DNA of 46,225 nt from Cellvibrionales bacterium UBA1969. Its GTDB lineage: Bacteria; Pseudomonadota; Gammaproteobacteria; Pseudomonadales; UBA7434. Positions 1 through 8,138 of this stretch are shown here, one piece after another; positions within the stretch are counted from its first letter, which is position 1, and each line of letters begins with the position of its first letter. The notes below the pieces were generated by a model. The model was not told where the DNA came from, did not search any database, and saw only the letters and a list, made by a program, of their open reading frames with translations. The DNA is taken from NCBI GenBank assembly GCA_002339085.1, contig DDDX01000023.1:1-46225 (forward strand). The letters are read 5' to 3'. The position numbers and the translations under genes were made by a program.

Positions 1-467
1 TTTTCTTTTTCGCTTAATGGCCGCGTTTTTTTACAGGGTGAGCCCAAATAAAGATAGCCGCTGTCCAGTCGTTTGCCTGCAGGCACCAAGCTGTTAGCGC
101 CTACGATGACATCGTCCTCGATAACGGTTCCATCCATCACAATGGCGCCATTACCTATTAAAATTCGGCTGCCTAACTCGCAGCCATGAAGCAGCGCCCG
201 ATGCCCCACTGTTACATCATCGCCAACCACTAATGGCCAGCCGTCGGGGTTGTAGGGGCCGGCATGGGTGATATGTAAAATAGCGCCGTCTTGGATATTA
301 CTCCGCTTGCCAATCGATATACTGTGCATGTCGCCTCGAATGACAGCCTGCGGCCAGACCGAGCAGTCTTGCCCCAGACATACATTACCTATGACGACCG
401 CCGAAGGGTCGATAAAAACCCCTTTTGCAAGTACTGGCGTATATTTATGAAAAGCTCGTATAGTCAT
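1..467 (-). CDS. gamma-class carbonic anhydrase family protein (YrdA-like), 3' end cut by window
   Basis: This reading frame starts at the ATG complementary to 465-467 and runs off the left edge, so the C-terminus is missing. The visible ~155 residues are a left-handed beta-helix protein of the gamma carbonic anhydrase / YrdA type. They include the motif VIRGDMHSISIG, then an NIQDGAILH segment and an HAGPYN...VGHRALLHG stretch, which supply the three metal-binding histidines typical of the family. YrdA-like proteins bind zinc, but physiological carbonic anhydrase activity is usually unproven, so the reaction is left open. It is divergent from the yheV-like gene. In Pseudomonas-type genomes these two genes lie near prlC, which is not in this window. 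Confidence 0.9.
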   Translation of the reverse strand, partial: MTIRAFHKYTPVLAKGVFIDPSAVVIGNVCLGQDCSVWPQAVIRGDMHSISIGKRSNIQDGAILHITHAGPYNPDGWPLVVGDDVTVGHRALLHGCELGSRILIGNGAIVMDGTVIEDDVIVGANSLVPAGKRLDSGYLYLGSPCKKTRPLSEKE

Positions 468-609
468 AGTCAATTGACCCCAAATGATAAGGATTTGATG
501 TTGCTTCGCTACGCGCTTGATTGTACCAAACAGGCTTAGCCACTGATATGATAGAATTTTTGAGCATGAAAGTCTGGCGTTAAAAAATCCATAATAAATG
601 GTGATATAC

Positions 610-870
610 ATGCATAAAAAAAGATACATTGCAGGTGCGCTATGCCCACAGTGTCAGCAAAGAGATAAGGTTTATGTTTATCTTGAGGGTGATGAAAAAT
701 GGCGCGCCTGCAACCGCTGCGATTTTAATGAACCTTTTGATCAAACTGATAATCGAAAGCCGGAGGAGCTGGTCACTCGCGTTAACCAGAGCCGCCTAGG
801 CGAAAAGCCACTGGCACACGAAGTGGCGGTTGAGACAGTCAAGCTGATTGATCCCAATAAGCAAACTTAA
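610..870 (+). CDS. YheV family putative zinc ribbon protein
   Basis: An 86-residue protein opening MHKKRYIAGALCPQCQQRD, which matches the start of the E. coli YheV / DUF2387 family (KRFIAGAxCPxCxxxD). Two CxxC pairs (CPQC and, about 20 residues on, CNRC) form a predicted zinc ribbon. The C-terminal half is charged and not obviously structured. An ATG 12 bases upstream at 598 is in frame, but 610 fits the family N-terminus better; neither has a good Shine-Dalgarno sequence. Its stop overlaps the stop of the convergent MATE gene. The function of the family is unknown. Confidence 0.8.
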   Translation: MHKKRYIAGALCPQCQQRDKVYVYLEGDEKWRACNRCDFNEPFDQTDNRKPEELVTRVNQSRLGEKPLAHEVAVETVKLIDPNKQT

Positions 871-2198
871 GTGCTTAATTTAGTGAGCAGTCGGGGATAG
901 TAAAGAGCCAAACTAAGCCCCCTAAATCCAGTGAAGCAGACTAAAGCTAACCAAAGGCCGTGATTATGCCAAGCCTGACTAAGCCACCAAACAGGCAGGT
1001 ATACCATCAATAAACCCAACCATACGCTTAAGTGCATAGCTTTTACGGACCCACAACCGATATAAACGCCGTCAAACAAATACGCTGCCATGCCTGCTAT
1101 AGGCATGAGCACCAACCATGGGAGATAGTTTATAGCGATACTATTAATTGAATTGATAGCACTTAGCGTATGAATAATCAATTCACCAGCCAGAGCGTAT
1201 GAGCAGCTAAATACGAGGGCGGTTATCAACACCCAAACGCCACAATACAGGGCGTAGCGATTAAGTTGGCGGGGGTCTTGTCGCCCTGCTGACTCGCCAC
1301 AAAGCGCCTCTGCGGCAAAGCTAAAACCGTCCATAACGTAGGCGCTTAGCAAGGCAAGCTGTAGCAAAATGGCGTTGGCGGCCAAAACATTATCACCAAG
1401 TCTCGCACCTTGAGCAGTAAAAAAATTCAAACTAAACAGGATTAATAGTGTCCGGATAAAGATATGATAATTTAACTTAAGTAGGGCTTTGCAGGCCGAG
1501 AGTTTGAACCACTGCCGCCAAAGGAGACCTCGGTCGAGAGCTTTGGCTTTAATAAGAATGCCGATGGCCAGCGCCGCAGATGCGTACTCAGCGATAACCG
1601 AAGCGATAGCTGCTCCTCGGCTATGCATTTTCAGCTCGGCAATAAACACATAGTCTAAGCCAATGTTAATGACGTTGGCTGTGATCACAATAGCCAATGC
1701 AGCGCGGGTATTTTGCGAGCCAATCAGCCAGCCTGAAATAACGTAGCTAATTAATACCGCTGGAACAGAGTAAATCCTGATCTGAATAAAGTCGATACTT
1801 AATGGCGCGATGGTTGTGCTGGCATTCATCGCCTCAACAATAAGTGTGGCTGAGAAAGGGGTGAGTAGTAGAACTAAAACACTGCAAAATAAAGCCAGTA
1901 AGAGACCTCTGCCAAGGATGTTAGCGGCGGCTTCAGGTTTTATTCGTCCGGTTTTGAGCTGCTGGCCCCTATCCCTAGCGATAAGGGAGGTGGTCCCCAT
2001 CCGCAAGAAGCCAAACCCCCAATACAGCATGCTAATAACACTGACGCTTATAGCCACGGCAGATAGGTGCTCGCCACTGCTAAAATGGCCTAGCAAGAAG
2101 GTGTCGGTCAACCCCAAAAGTGGCGTGGTTAGACTACAAAGCATCATCGGCCAAGCTATCGACCAAATTTTTTTATTCTCGACTTGGTTAAATATCAT
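867..2198 (-). CDS. MATE family efflux transporter (DinF-like)
   Basis: A 443-residue polytopic membrane protein with about 12 hydrophobic segments. The N-terminus, IWSIAWPMMLCSLTTPLLGL followed by TDTFLLGHF, is the typical start of MATE (multidrug and toxic compound extrusion) proteins, and the GFLRMGTTSLIARDRG segment after the second membrane span is typical of the DinF branch. Such proteins export organic cations or other compounds using a sodium or proton gradient. The substrate cannot be read from sequence. Length is normal for the family (about 440-460). The gene is convergent with the yheV-like gene, with stop codons overlapping by 4 bases, so no terminator fits between them. Confidence 0.9.
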   Translation of the reverse strand: MIFNQVENKKIWSIAWPMMLCSLTTPLLGLTDTFLLGHFSSGEHLSAVAISVSVISMLYWGFGFLRMGTTSLIARDRGQQLKTGRIKPEAAANILGRGLLLALFCSVLVLLLTPFSATLIVEAMNASTTIAPLSIDFIQIRIYSVPAVLISYVISGWLIGSQNTRAALAIVITANVINIGLDYVFIAELKMHSRGAAIASVIAEYASAALAIGILIKAKALDRGLLWRQWFKLSACKALLKLNYHIFIRTLLILFSLNFFTAQGARLGDNVLAANAILLQLALLSAYVMDGFSFAAEALCGESAGRQDPRQLNRYALYCGVWVLITALVFSCSYALAGELIIHTLSAINSINSIAINYLPWLVLMPIAGMAAYLFDGVYIGCGSVKAMHLSVWLGLLMVYLPVWWLSQAWHNHGLWLALVCFTGFRGLSLALYYPRLLTKLST

Positions 2199-2691
2199 TC
2201 TGAGCTGTGAGATAATCCGTTAGTTAATGCGTATATAAACTGGGACGATAAAGCAAAATATACAAATCTAAGGCAAATTCAGGGTAACACTGACCAACTT
2301 TAAGATTGAGGCTGGTATTAACCATTTAAAATGGTATTTCTGCCAAGAAATAGGATTCTTGCCTTAATTAGACCTGCATTGATAGTCAGATATTTATTTA
2401 CTTTGCTATAATCCCCGCGCTTTTTTGCATTTAAATGGTTGCCAGTCTTTCCGCACGAAATATTCCGCGGCCCAGTTGGTTTTGCCCTTGCTTGTGAAGT
2501 CATAATAAAGGCGAGTCAATTAACTCTCGATGACTGGAGGAATTGCTTGTGTTGATTCGAGCAATTAGCTAACCATATGAATTTAAACATATTATGGCGA
2601 TAAAGTGATAAAGTGATGAATGCTTTCATCAGACCGTTATTTTAACGAGTCAAGTAAGTACGTTATGTAAGTGTTTAGGAGAATGTAGATT
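2199..2691. other. intergenic region upstream of the cox operon
   Basis: This 493-base stretch separates the divergent MATE and coxB genes. It holds a perfect 15-bp inverted repeat at 2321-2335 (ACCATTT-A-AAATGGT), a likely sigma-70 promoter at 2383-2412, and then about 270 bases of leader before coxB. The leader has no convincing gene; the only frame of note (2318-2503, minus) lacks family features. A short tandem repeat, AAAGTGATAAAGTGATGA, lies around 2600. Confidence 0.6.
2383..2412 (+). promoter_or_regulatory. predicted sigma-70 promoter for the cox operon
   Basis: A perfect -10 box TATAAT (2407-2412) sits 18 bases after TAGTCA (2383-2388), which matches the -35 consensus at four of six positions. 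It points at coxB and predicts a 5' leader of roughly 270 bases. This is pattern matching only. Confidence 0.5.
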
Positions 2692-3873
2692 ATGCTATTT
2701 TTTAGCAAGCGACCGACCACTAAGTCGCTATTAAGTGTTAAGCCTTTTGTTGTATTTCCCCTGTTAGCCATGAGTTTTCAAGCGTTTGCAAAGAGCAGTG
2801 AAGTGGTTGCCGATGAGGCGCAACGTTGGGGTATGAACATGCCTCAAGGAGTAACCGCCACCAGCAATGAAATCTATGACCTGCATATGCTGATTTTTAT
2901 GATCTGCGTATGGATTGGTGTTGTGGTATTCGGCGTTATGTTTTATTCGATGATTATGCATCGAAAATCCTCCGGTGCAGTCCCGTCTAAGTTTCATGAG
3001 AGCACAATAGTTGAGCTTGCTTGGACGATCATTCCCGCTATTATATTGGTTGCAATGGCCGTACCAGCCACCTCTACCCTAATTAAAATTTACGATACTT
3101 CTGATGCTGATATTGACATCAAAGTGGTCGGCTACCAATGGAAGTGGCAGTATGAGTATCTGGGCGAAGAGGTCAGTTTCTTTAGTAATCTAACCACCCC
3201 ACAGGACGAAATTTATGGTCGCGCACCCAAAGGCGAGCATTATTTACTTGAGGTTGATGAACCCGTTGTTATCCCAATTAATAAAAAGGTGCGGTTTTTA
3301 ATAACAGCTAACGATGTATTACATGCTTGGTGGGTGCCTGCATTGGCAGTTAAGCGCGATGCAATTCCAGGATATATCAATGATGTATGGACGGTTGTTG
3401 ATGAGCCGGGTATATATCGTGGCCAGTGCGCTGAACTATGCGGTAAGGCGCACGGCTTTATGCCGATCGTAGTGCATGCAATGGAAGAGGTGGACTATCA
3501 GCAATGGCTTGATGCTAAAAAAGGTGAGGCAGAAGAGCTGAAGCTAGCCATGTCGCAAAGTTTTTCCATGGATGAGCTTTATGCCCGCGGTGAAAAAGTT
3601 TATCAAACTAACTGCGTTGCTTGCCATGGCCCTGTCGGGGCTGGCGGTGTAGGTCCATCATTAATTGGTTCATCTATCACTACGGGCCCGATGAATGGGC
3701 ATTTAAGTCTAATGATAAATGGTGTTCAGGGCTCAGCTATGCAAGCCTTTGGAGAGCAGTTGAACAATATCGATATGGCAGCGGTTATCACTTACAAGCG
3801 AAATGCTTGGGGTAACAATATGGGTGATATGCTCCAGCCAGTCGACGTTTTAAATCACAAAAGAAGTTTATAA
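2692..3873 (+). CDS. coxB: cytochrome c oxidase subunit II with fused C-terminal cytochrome c (caa3 type)
   Basis: A 393-residue subunit II that receives electrons and passes them to subunit I. It has an N-terminal signal sequence (residues 1-33, ending SFQAFA), two membrane helices (about 66-88 and 105-128), and a periplasmic cupredoxin domain. The binuclear CuA ligands are all visible: His211, Cys246, Glu248, Cys250, His254 and Met257 (CAELCGKAHGFM). A cytochrome c domain follows from about residue 292, with haem motif C308-VA-C311-H312 and a probable axial methionine near 350. The fusion defines the caa3-like class found in Pseudomonas, which accepts electrons from soluble cytochrome c. 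A Shine-Dalgarno AGGAG lies just before the ATG. coxA follows 12 bases after the stop. Confidence 0.97.
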   Translation: MLFFSKRPTTKSLLSVKPFVVFPLLAMSFQAFAKSSEVVADEAQRWGMNMPQGVTATSNEIYDLHMLIFMICVWIGVVVFGVMFYSMIMHRKSSGAVPSKFHESTIVELAWTIIPAIILVAMAVPATSTLIKIYDTSDADIDIKVVGYQWKWQYEYLGEEVSFFSNLTTPQDEIYGRAPKGEHYLLEVDEPVVIPINKKVRFLITANDVLHAWWVPALAVKRDAIPGYINDVWTVVDEPGIYRGQCAELCGKAHGFMPIVVHAMEEVDYQQWLDAKKGEAEELKLAMSQSFSMDELYARGEKVYQTNCVACHGPVGAGGVGPSLIGSSITTGPMNGHLSLMINGVQGSAMQAFGEQLNNIDMAAVITYKRNAWGNNMGDMLQPVDVLNHKRSL

Positions 3874-3885
3874 GGAGTACCGATA

Positions 3886-5439
3886 ATGGGTGATCATGGT
3901 CCCGCACAAGGTTTTGGCCGCTGGTTGTTTACTACAAACCACAAAGATATCGGCTCAATGTATTTATGGTTCAGTTTTGCTATGTTTCTTATGGGGGGCG
4001 TATTTGCGCTAGTCATTCGAGCTGAGTTATTCCAGCCAGGATTACAGTTAGTCGAGCCCGAGTTTTTCAATCAAATGACTACCATGCATGGCCTCGTGAT
4101 GGTCTTTGGGGCCGTTATGCCTGCCTTTGTAGGTTTGGCTAATTGGTTGATCCCGATGATGGTTGGTGCGCCCGATATGGCATTGCCGCGAATGAATAAC
4201 TGGAGCTTTTGGATTTTACCATTTGCCTTTGCTCTTCTCACTTCCACATTATTTATGGAAGGCGGCGGCCCTAACTTTGGTTGGACTTTTTACGCACCAC
4301 TATCAACTACCTATGCCCCACCCAGCGTGACCTACTTTATCTTTGCCGTTCACATTATGGGTGCGTCATCGATCATGGGTTCGATTAATATTATTGCGAC
4401 TATCCTGAATATGCGCGCGCCTGGCATGACCTTAATGAAAATGCCGTTGTTCGTTTGGACATGGCTAATCACCGCTTACTTATTAATAGCGGTTATGCCG
4501 GTCTTGGCTGGCTGCGTGACTATGATGCTAATGGATATTCACTTTGGCACCAGTTTCTTCAACGCTGCCGGTGGTGGTGACCCAGTATTGTTTCAGCACG
4601 TGTTTTGGTTCTTTGGCCATCCCGAAGTGTATATTATGATCTTACCAGCATTTGGCATTGTGTCAGCTATTATTCCTACCTTTGCGCGTAAGCCTTTATT
4701 CGGTTATGCCTCGATGGTTTACGCGACTGCATCGATTGCTTTCTTGTCTTTTATCGTTTGGGCTCACCACATGTTTACAGTCGGCATGCCGATTGCGGGT
4801 GAGTTGTTCTTCATGTACGCCACCATGCTTATTGCTGTGCCTACTGGCGTAAAGGTCTTCAACTGGATCACTACGATGTTCCGTGGTTCTATGACCTTTG
4901 AAACGCCCATGTTGTTTTCGATTGCTTTCGTTATTCTGTTTACAATCGGCGGTTTTTCCGGCTTGATGCTAGCTATCGCGCCGGCGGACTTTCAGTATCA
5001 TGATACCTATTTTGTGGTGGCGCATTTCCATTATGTATTAGTACCAGGGGCTATCTTCTCAATCTTTGCTGCCGTCTACTATTGGTTGCCAAAGTGGTGT
5101 GGCAATATGTATGACGAACGTTTAGGTAAAGCCCATTTTTGGTTGTCCTTTATAGGCTTAAACGTCACCTTCTTCCCAATGCACTTTGTTGGCCTGGCAG
5201 GCATGCCGCGCAGAATCCCTGATTATGCACTGCAGTTTGCCGACTTTAATCAGATTGCTAGTATGGGCGCGTTCTTGTTTGGGTTTAGCCAAGTATTCTT
5301 TTTATTCATCGTGATAAAAACTATACGTGGCGGCAAACAAGCAACCGAAGAAGTGTGGGAAAATCCAGAAGGTTTAGAGTGGACGATTCCATCGCCTGCG
5401 CCATATCACACGTTCACTACGCCACCAGCGATTAAGTAA
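3886..5439 (+). CDS. coxA: cytochrome c oxidase subunit I
   Basis: The 517-residue catalytic subunit reduces oxygen to water and pumps protons. Metal ligands are all present: His68 and His382 for haem a, His380 for haem a3, and His245, His294 and His295 for CuB. Tyr249 is placed for the His-Tyr crosslink in GHPEVY. The GHPEV glutamate (Glu247) and the aspartate of GAPDMALPRMNN (Asp97) mark an A1-type oxidase with D- and K-channel residues. About 12 membrane helices are evident. Start is the ATG preceded by TAAGGAGTACCGATA. Length is normal for the family. The gene is second in the operon after coxB. Confidence 0.98.
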   Translation: MGDHGPAQGFGRWLFTTNHKDIGSMYLWFSFAMFLMGGVFALVIRAELFQPGLQLVEPEFFNQMTTMHGLVMVFGAVMPAFVGLANWLIPMMVGAPDMALPRMNNWSFWILPFAFALLTSTLFMEGGGPNFGWTFYAPLSTTYAPPSVTYFIFAVHIMGASSIMGSINIIATILNMRAPGMTLMKMPLFVWTWLITAYLLIAVMPVLAGCVTMMLMDIHFGTSFFNAAGGGDPVLFQHVFWFFGHPEVYIMILPAFGIVSAIIPTFARKPLFGYASMVYATASIAFLSFIVWAHHMFTVGMPIAGELFFMYATMLIAVPTGVKVFNWITTMFRGSMTFETPMLFSIAFVILFTIGGFSGLMLAIAPADFQYHDTYFVVAHFHYVLVPGAIFSIFAAVYYWLPKWCGNMYDERLGKAHFWLSFIGLNVTFFPMHFVGLAGMPRRIPDYALQFADFNQIASMGAFLFGFSQVFFLFIVIKTIRGGKQATEEVWENPEGLEWTIPSPAPYHTFTTPPAIK

Positions 5440-5468
5440 GCGCTTGATCTTCAAAAAAGAAGGTGAAA

Positions 5469-6029
5469 ATGAAGTCTAGTCCATCGATTAAAGGCATAGT
5501 AGCTCGACTGTTGTTGGTAACAGTCGGCATGTTTGGCTTTGGTTTCGCCTTGGTGCCGTTGTACGATATGTTTTGTGATATCACCGGCCTTAATGGCAAA
5601 ACAAATGCTGAAGCTTTTATTCCCCTAGCTGAATTAATCGATACTAGCAGAGAAGTGACGGTGCAATTTGTTGCTACTAACAATGACTATATGCCTTGGG
5701 AATTTAAGCCTCAAGTATTTAAAATGAAAGTACATCCAGGCGAAGAAATTGAAACGACGTTTTATGCGAAGAACCCATCAGCGAAGAGTATGATGGCTCA
5801 GGCGATACCCAGCGTTTCGCCAAGCCGAGCAGCGTCATATTTTTTGAAGACCGAATGTTTTTGTTTTAATCAGCAGCAATTGGCGGCCGGTGAGGCCATT
5901 GATATGCCTCTAAAATTTATTGTTGATCGAGATTTGCCTGACAACGTAAGCACTATTACTTTGTCGTATACACTTTTTGATATTACGAATGGCGGCGCCA
6001 TAGCCGGCAATAGTTTAGCGATACGATAG
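5469..6029 (+). CDS. ctaG: cytochrome c oxidase assembly protein Cox11/CtaG
   Basis: A 186-residue copper chaperone that delivers copper to the CuB site of subunit I. It has one N-terminal membrane anchor (residues 8-30) and a periplasmic immunoglobulin-like domain. The conserved cysteine of DMFCDITG (Cys36) and the copper-binding CFCF motif (Cys130 and Cys132) are intact. An in-frame GTG six bases upstream (5463) is possible, but the AGAAGG Shine-Dalgarno sequence is better spaced from the ATG at 5469. It sits between coxA and coxC, the usual place for this gene. Confidence 0.95.
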   Translation: MKSSPSIKGIVARLLLVTVGMFGFGFALVPLYDMFCDITGLNGKTNAEAFIPLAELIDTSREVTVQFVATNNDYMPWEFKPQVFKMKVHPGEEIETTFYAKNPSAKSMMAQAIPSVSPSRAASYFLKTECFCFNQQQLAAGEAIDMPLKFIVDRDLPDNVSTITLSYTLFDITNGGAIAGNSLAIR

Positions 6030-6104
6030 CAACGGTGGTACTTCTTCGTGCCTCATTAAATAGTTTTTTACTGTGCACTAAGCCTGTTTTATTTGGAGAA
6101 AAAA

Positions 6105-7064
6105 ATGTCTAGCGAAACCCATATGACGGATAGTAATGATGCCTACGAGCCGTATTATGTGCCAGAGCAATCGGCTTTCCCTATTTTAGCCAGTATTTCA
6201 TTATTCTTTTTGATCTTCGGCTTGGGGTCCTTCTTTAATGAGCTGACAGCGGATGAAGCAGGTTCTGGGCGCTATATTGCTATTGTTGGATTTCTTGGCC
6301 TTGTCTCAGTGTTATTCTTCTGGTTCAGGCAGGCCATAATGGAAAATCGTCAAGGCATGAATAGCCTGCAATTAAAGCGTAGTTATGTTTGGGGTATGGG
6401 CTGGTTTATCTTTTCAGAAGTGATGTTCTTTTTTGCCTTTTTTGGCGCCCTGTTTTATGTCAGAAATTTTGCTGGCCCGTGGCTTGGCGGCGAAGGCGAT
6501 AAAGGCCAGTTTATGCATCTCTTATGGGAAGGTTATAAATATACCTGGCCAGTATTGGAGACGCCGGATCAAGTGGTTGAGGGCGCCAAAGCGGTTTTTG
6601 TTGGCGCCGATAGCAGCATGTACCCTAAGGATGCCCATAATGGCTTGTTGTTTTGGTTGCCAATGTGGAACACTATAATTTTATTGTCATCTTCAGTGAC
6701 TGTACATTTTGCGCATGTCGGACTTAAAAATGATAATCGTAAGCAATTCAAGGGCTGGTTATTACTAACAGTATTGTTAGCGATAGTGTTTTTATTCTTG
6801 CAGGTCGCGGAGTATTACGAGGCTTACGCTCATTATGGCTTAACACTCAAAAGTGGTATTTACGGCACCACCTTCTTTATGTTGACCGGGTTTCATGGCT
6901 TTCACGTCTTTTTAGGGATGACAATGTTGTTGATCATGTTGCTTCGTGCCCAAAAAGGCCACTTTACTCATGATGACTGTTTTGGTTTTGAGTCAGCTTC
7001 GTGGTATTGGCATTTTGTTGATGTCGTCTGGGTCTGCTTATTCTTCTTTGTTTATATCATTTGA
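6105..7064 (+). CDS. coxC: cytochrome c oxidase subunit III
   Basis: A 319-residue membrane subunit with about seven hydrophobic segments. Family signatures include WGMGWFIFSEVMFFFAFFGA and the C-terminal GFHGFHVFLGMTMLLI, and the protein ends SASWYWHFVDVVWV...FVYII. A hydrophilic insert of about 60 residues (roughly 130-190) follows the third helix, as in Pseudomonas-type subunit III. The ATG at 6105 is chosen because GGAG lies seven bases upstream; a TTG-initiated extension of four residues is less likely. The last 27 bases overlap the end of the antisense DUF2909 gene. Confidence 0.96.
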   Translation: MSSETHMTDSNDAYEPYYVPEQSAFPILASISLFFLIFGLGSFFNELTADEAGSGRYIAIVGFLGLVSVLFFWFRQAIMENRQGMNSLQLKRSYVWGMGWFIFSEVMFFFAFFGALFYVRNFAGPWLGGEGDKGQFMHLLWEGYKYTWPVLETPDQVVEGAKAVFVGADSSMYPKDAHNGLLFWLPMWNTIILLSSSVTVHFAHVGLKNDNRKQFKGWLLLTVLLAIVFLFLQVAEYYEAYAHYGLTLKSGIYGTTFFMLTGFHGFHVFLGMTMLLIMLLRAQKGHFTHDDCFGFESASWYWHFVDVVWVCLFFFVYII

Positions 7065-7319
7065 TACTTCTGGTGCTACAACTTCTTGGGCTGGGCGGTA
7101 TTTACGCTCGTCCCAAGGTGCGCCGACTCCTAGTTGCCCAGATAAAAAACCGTAGACAGTGGTGGCCATCAAGGCAGTAGCTAAGGAAATCCTAACACCC
7201 AGCGAATGCATGGTACGACGCTTAGTCGTCCCGATGTCTTGGAACAAAAAGACTAGGCCGCTGGCAAGACTGATAATTAATCCAATAATAAGCATTACGA
7301 TGATAGTTTTTAATAACAT
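7038..7319 (-). CDS. DUF2909 twin-transmembrane protein, antisense within the cox locus
   Basis: A 93-residue protein with two hydrophobic helices (about residues 4-27 and 43-62) separated by a basic loop with QDIGTTKRRTMHSLGVRI. This is the DUF2909 'twin transmembrane' family, which accompanies cytochrome oxidase genes in Pseudomonas-like bacteria. A good Shine-Dalgarno (AAGGTGG) precedes the ATG. It is encoded opposite to coxC and SURF1 and overlaps the 3' end of coxC by 27 bases. Its biochemical role is unknown; the location suggests a link to oxidase assembly or stability, which is inference. Confidence 0.85.
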   Translation of the reverse strand: MLLKTIIVMLIIGLIISLASGLVFLFQDIGTTKRRTMHSLGVRISLATALMATTVYGFLSGQLGVGAPWDERKYRPAQEVVAPEVSNDINKEE

Positions 7320-7382
7320 GGGTAGCCACCTTAGTCGTTACGCAAAAATGTTTAATACAATGTCCAATATGATGCTCTTCAA

Positions 7383-8126
7383 ATGAACGCTATGATTACA
7401 GCTTACCGCTGGGATGCCAACTGGAAAACACTGTTATTTGTGTTACTTGTCATACCGATATTAATTAAGTTGGGATTTTGGCAACTAGAGCGTGCTGACG
7501 AGAAGCTCGCTCTTCAAGCACGTTATGCGCAGCAGCAATTAGCCCCTCCTGTTCCGCTCTCAACTTTAGCTTTTTCAGAGGAGTTAGCCTATAAACCGGT
7601 GTATATTTTGGCCGAGATTGACAATGATCATACGGTTTTGCTAGATAATCGGATCTACGATGGGCAAGTTGGCTATCAAGTGCTTTCCCCTGCATTGATG
7701 CAGAATGGCCAGGCTGTTCTGGTTAATCGTGGCTGGATTGCAGGCTTTTTGGATCGTCGGCGCTTACCAGAAGTTCCGCCAATTATTGGCCAGGTTCGCT
7801 TGCTCGGGAATATTTATCTTCCGTTAGGCGAAGCAGTCATTTTAGCGGCGGATCAATGGTCTAATCAGTGGCCCTTGGTCGTACAATGGGTGGATATAGA
7901 ACGGTTGGAACTGCATTTGGGTAGAGAGCTTTTGCCCCTTACTGTCCGCTTGCAAGCGGACAGTAAGGGCGCCTTAACCGCTGATTGGCCGACGGTCAAT
8001 GTAAAGCCAGAAAAACACAGGGGTTATGCCTTACAGTGGTTCATAATGGCATTAGCGCTACTGCTATTCTGGTTGTACTCGTCGATTCGACCAGAGGCTA
8101 GTGGCAGCAAGCAGTCCATTCAATAG
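7383..8126 (+). CDS. SURF1 family cytochrome oxidase assembly protein
   Basis: A 247-residue protein with the SURF1 layout: an N-terminal membrane helix (about 16-32, followed by KLGFWQLERADEK), a periplasmic domain with VLLDNRIYDGQVGYQVLSP and VNRGWI, and a C-terminal helix after KHRGYALQWF. SURF1 helps insert haem a into subunit I. An in-frame ATG at 7392 is an alternative start; neither has a strong ribosome site. Codons for PLTVRLQADSKG contain a perfect 34-bp DNA palindrome (7936-7969), yet the protein there still looks like its family. Confidence 0.93.
   Translation: MNAMITAYRWDANWKTLLFVLLVIPILIKLGFWQLERADEKLALQARYAQQQLAPPVPLSTLAFSEELAYKPVYILAEIDNDHTVLLDNRIYDGQVGYQVLSPALMQNGQAVLVNRGWIAGFLDRRRLPEVPPIIGQVRLLGNIYLPLGEAVILAADQWSNQWPLVVQWVDIERLELHLGRELLPLTVRLQADSKGALTADWPTVNVKPEKHRGYALQWFIMALALLLFWLYSSIRPEASGSKQSIQ
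7936..7969. repeat. perfect 34-bp palindrome inside the SURF1 gene
   Basis: Two 17-base arms with no spacer, CCCTTACTGTCCGCTTG and its exact reverse complement, lie inside the SURF1 coding sequence in frame. The symmetry ends sharply on both sides. It would form a strong hairpin in RNA or a cruciform in DNA. It is not followed by a T-tract, so it is not a standard terminator. Confidence 0.97.
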
Positions 8127-8138
8127 AGAAGTGAAATT

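Noticed and set aside
1810..2223. A 137-codon frame on the plus strand inside the MATE gene
   Set aside because: It is antisense to a clear membrane transporter gene and has no recognisable domains or ribosome site.
2318..2503. A 61-codon open frame on the minus strand upstream of coxB
   Set aside because: No ribosome site and no family features, and it covers the predicted cox promoter.
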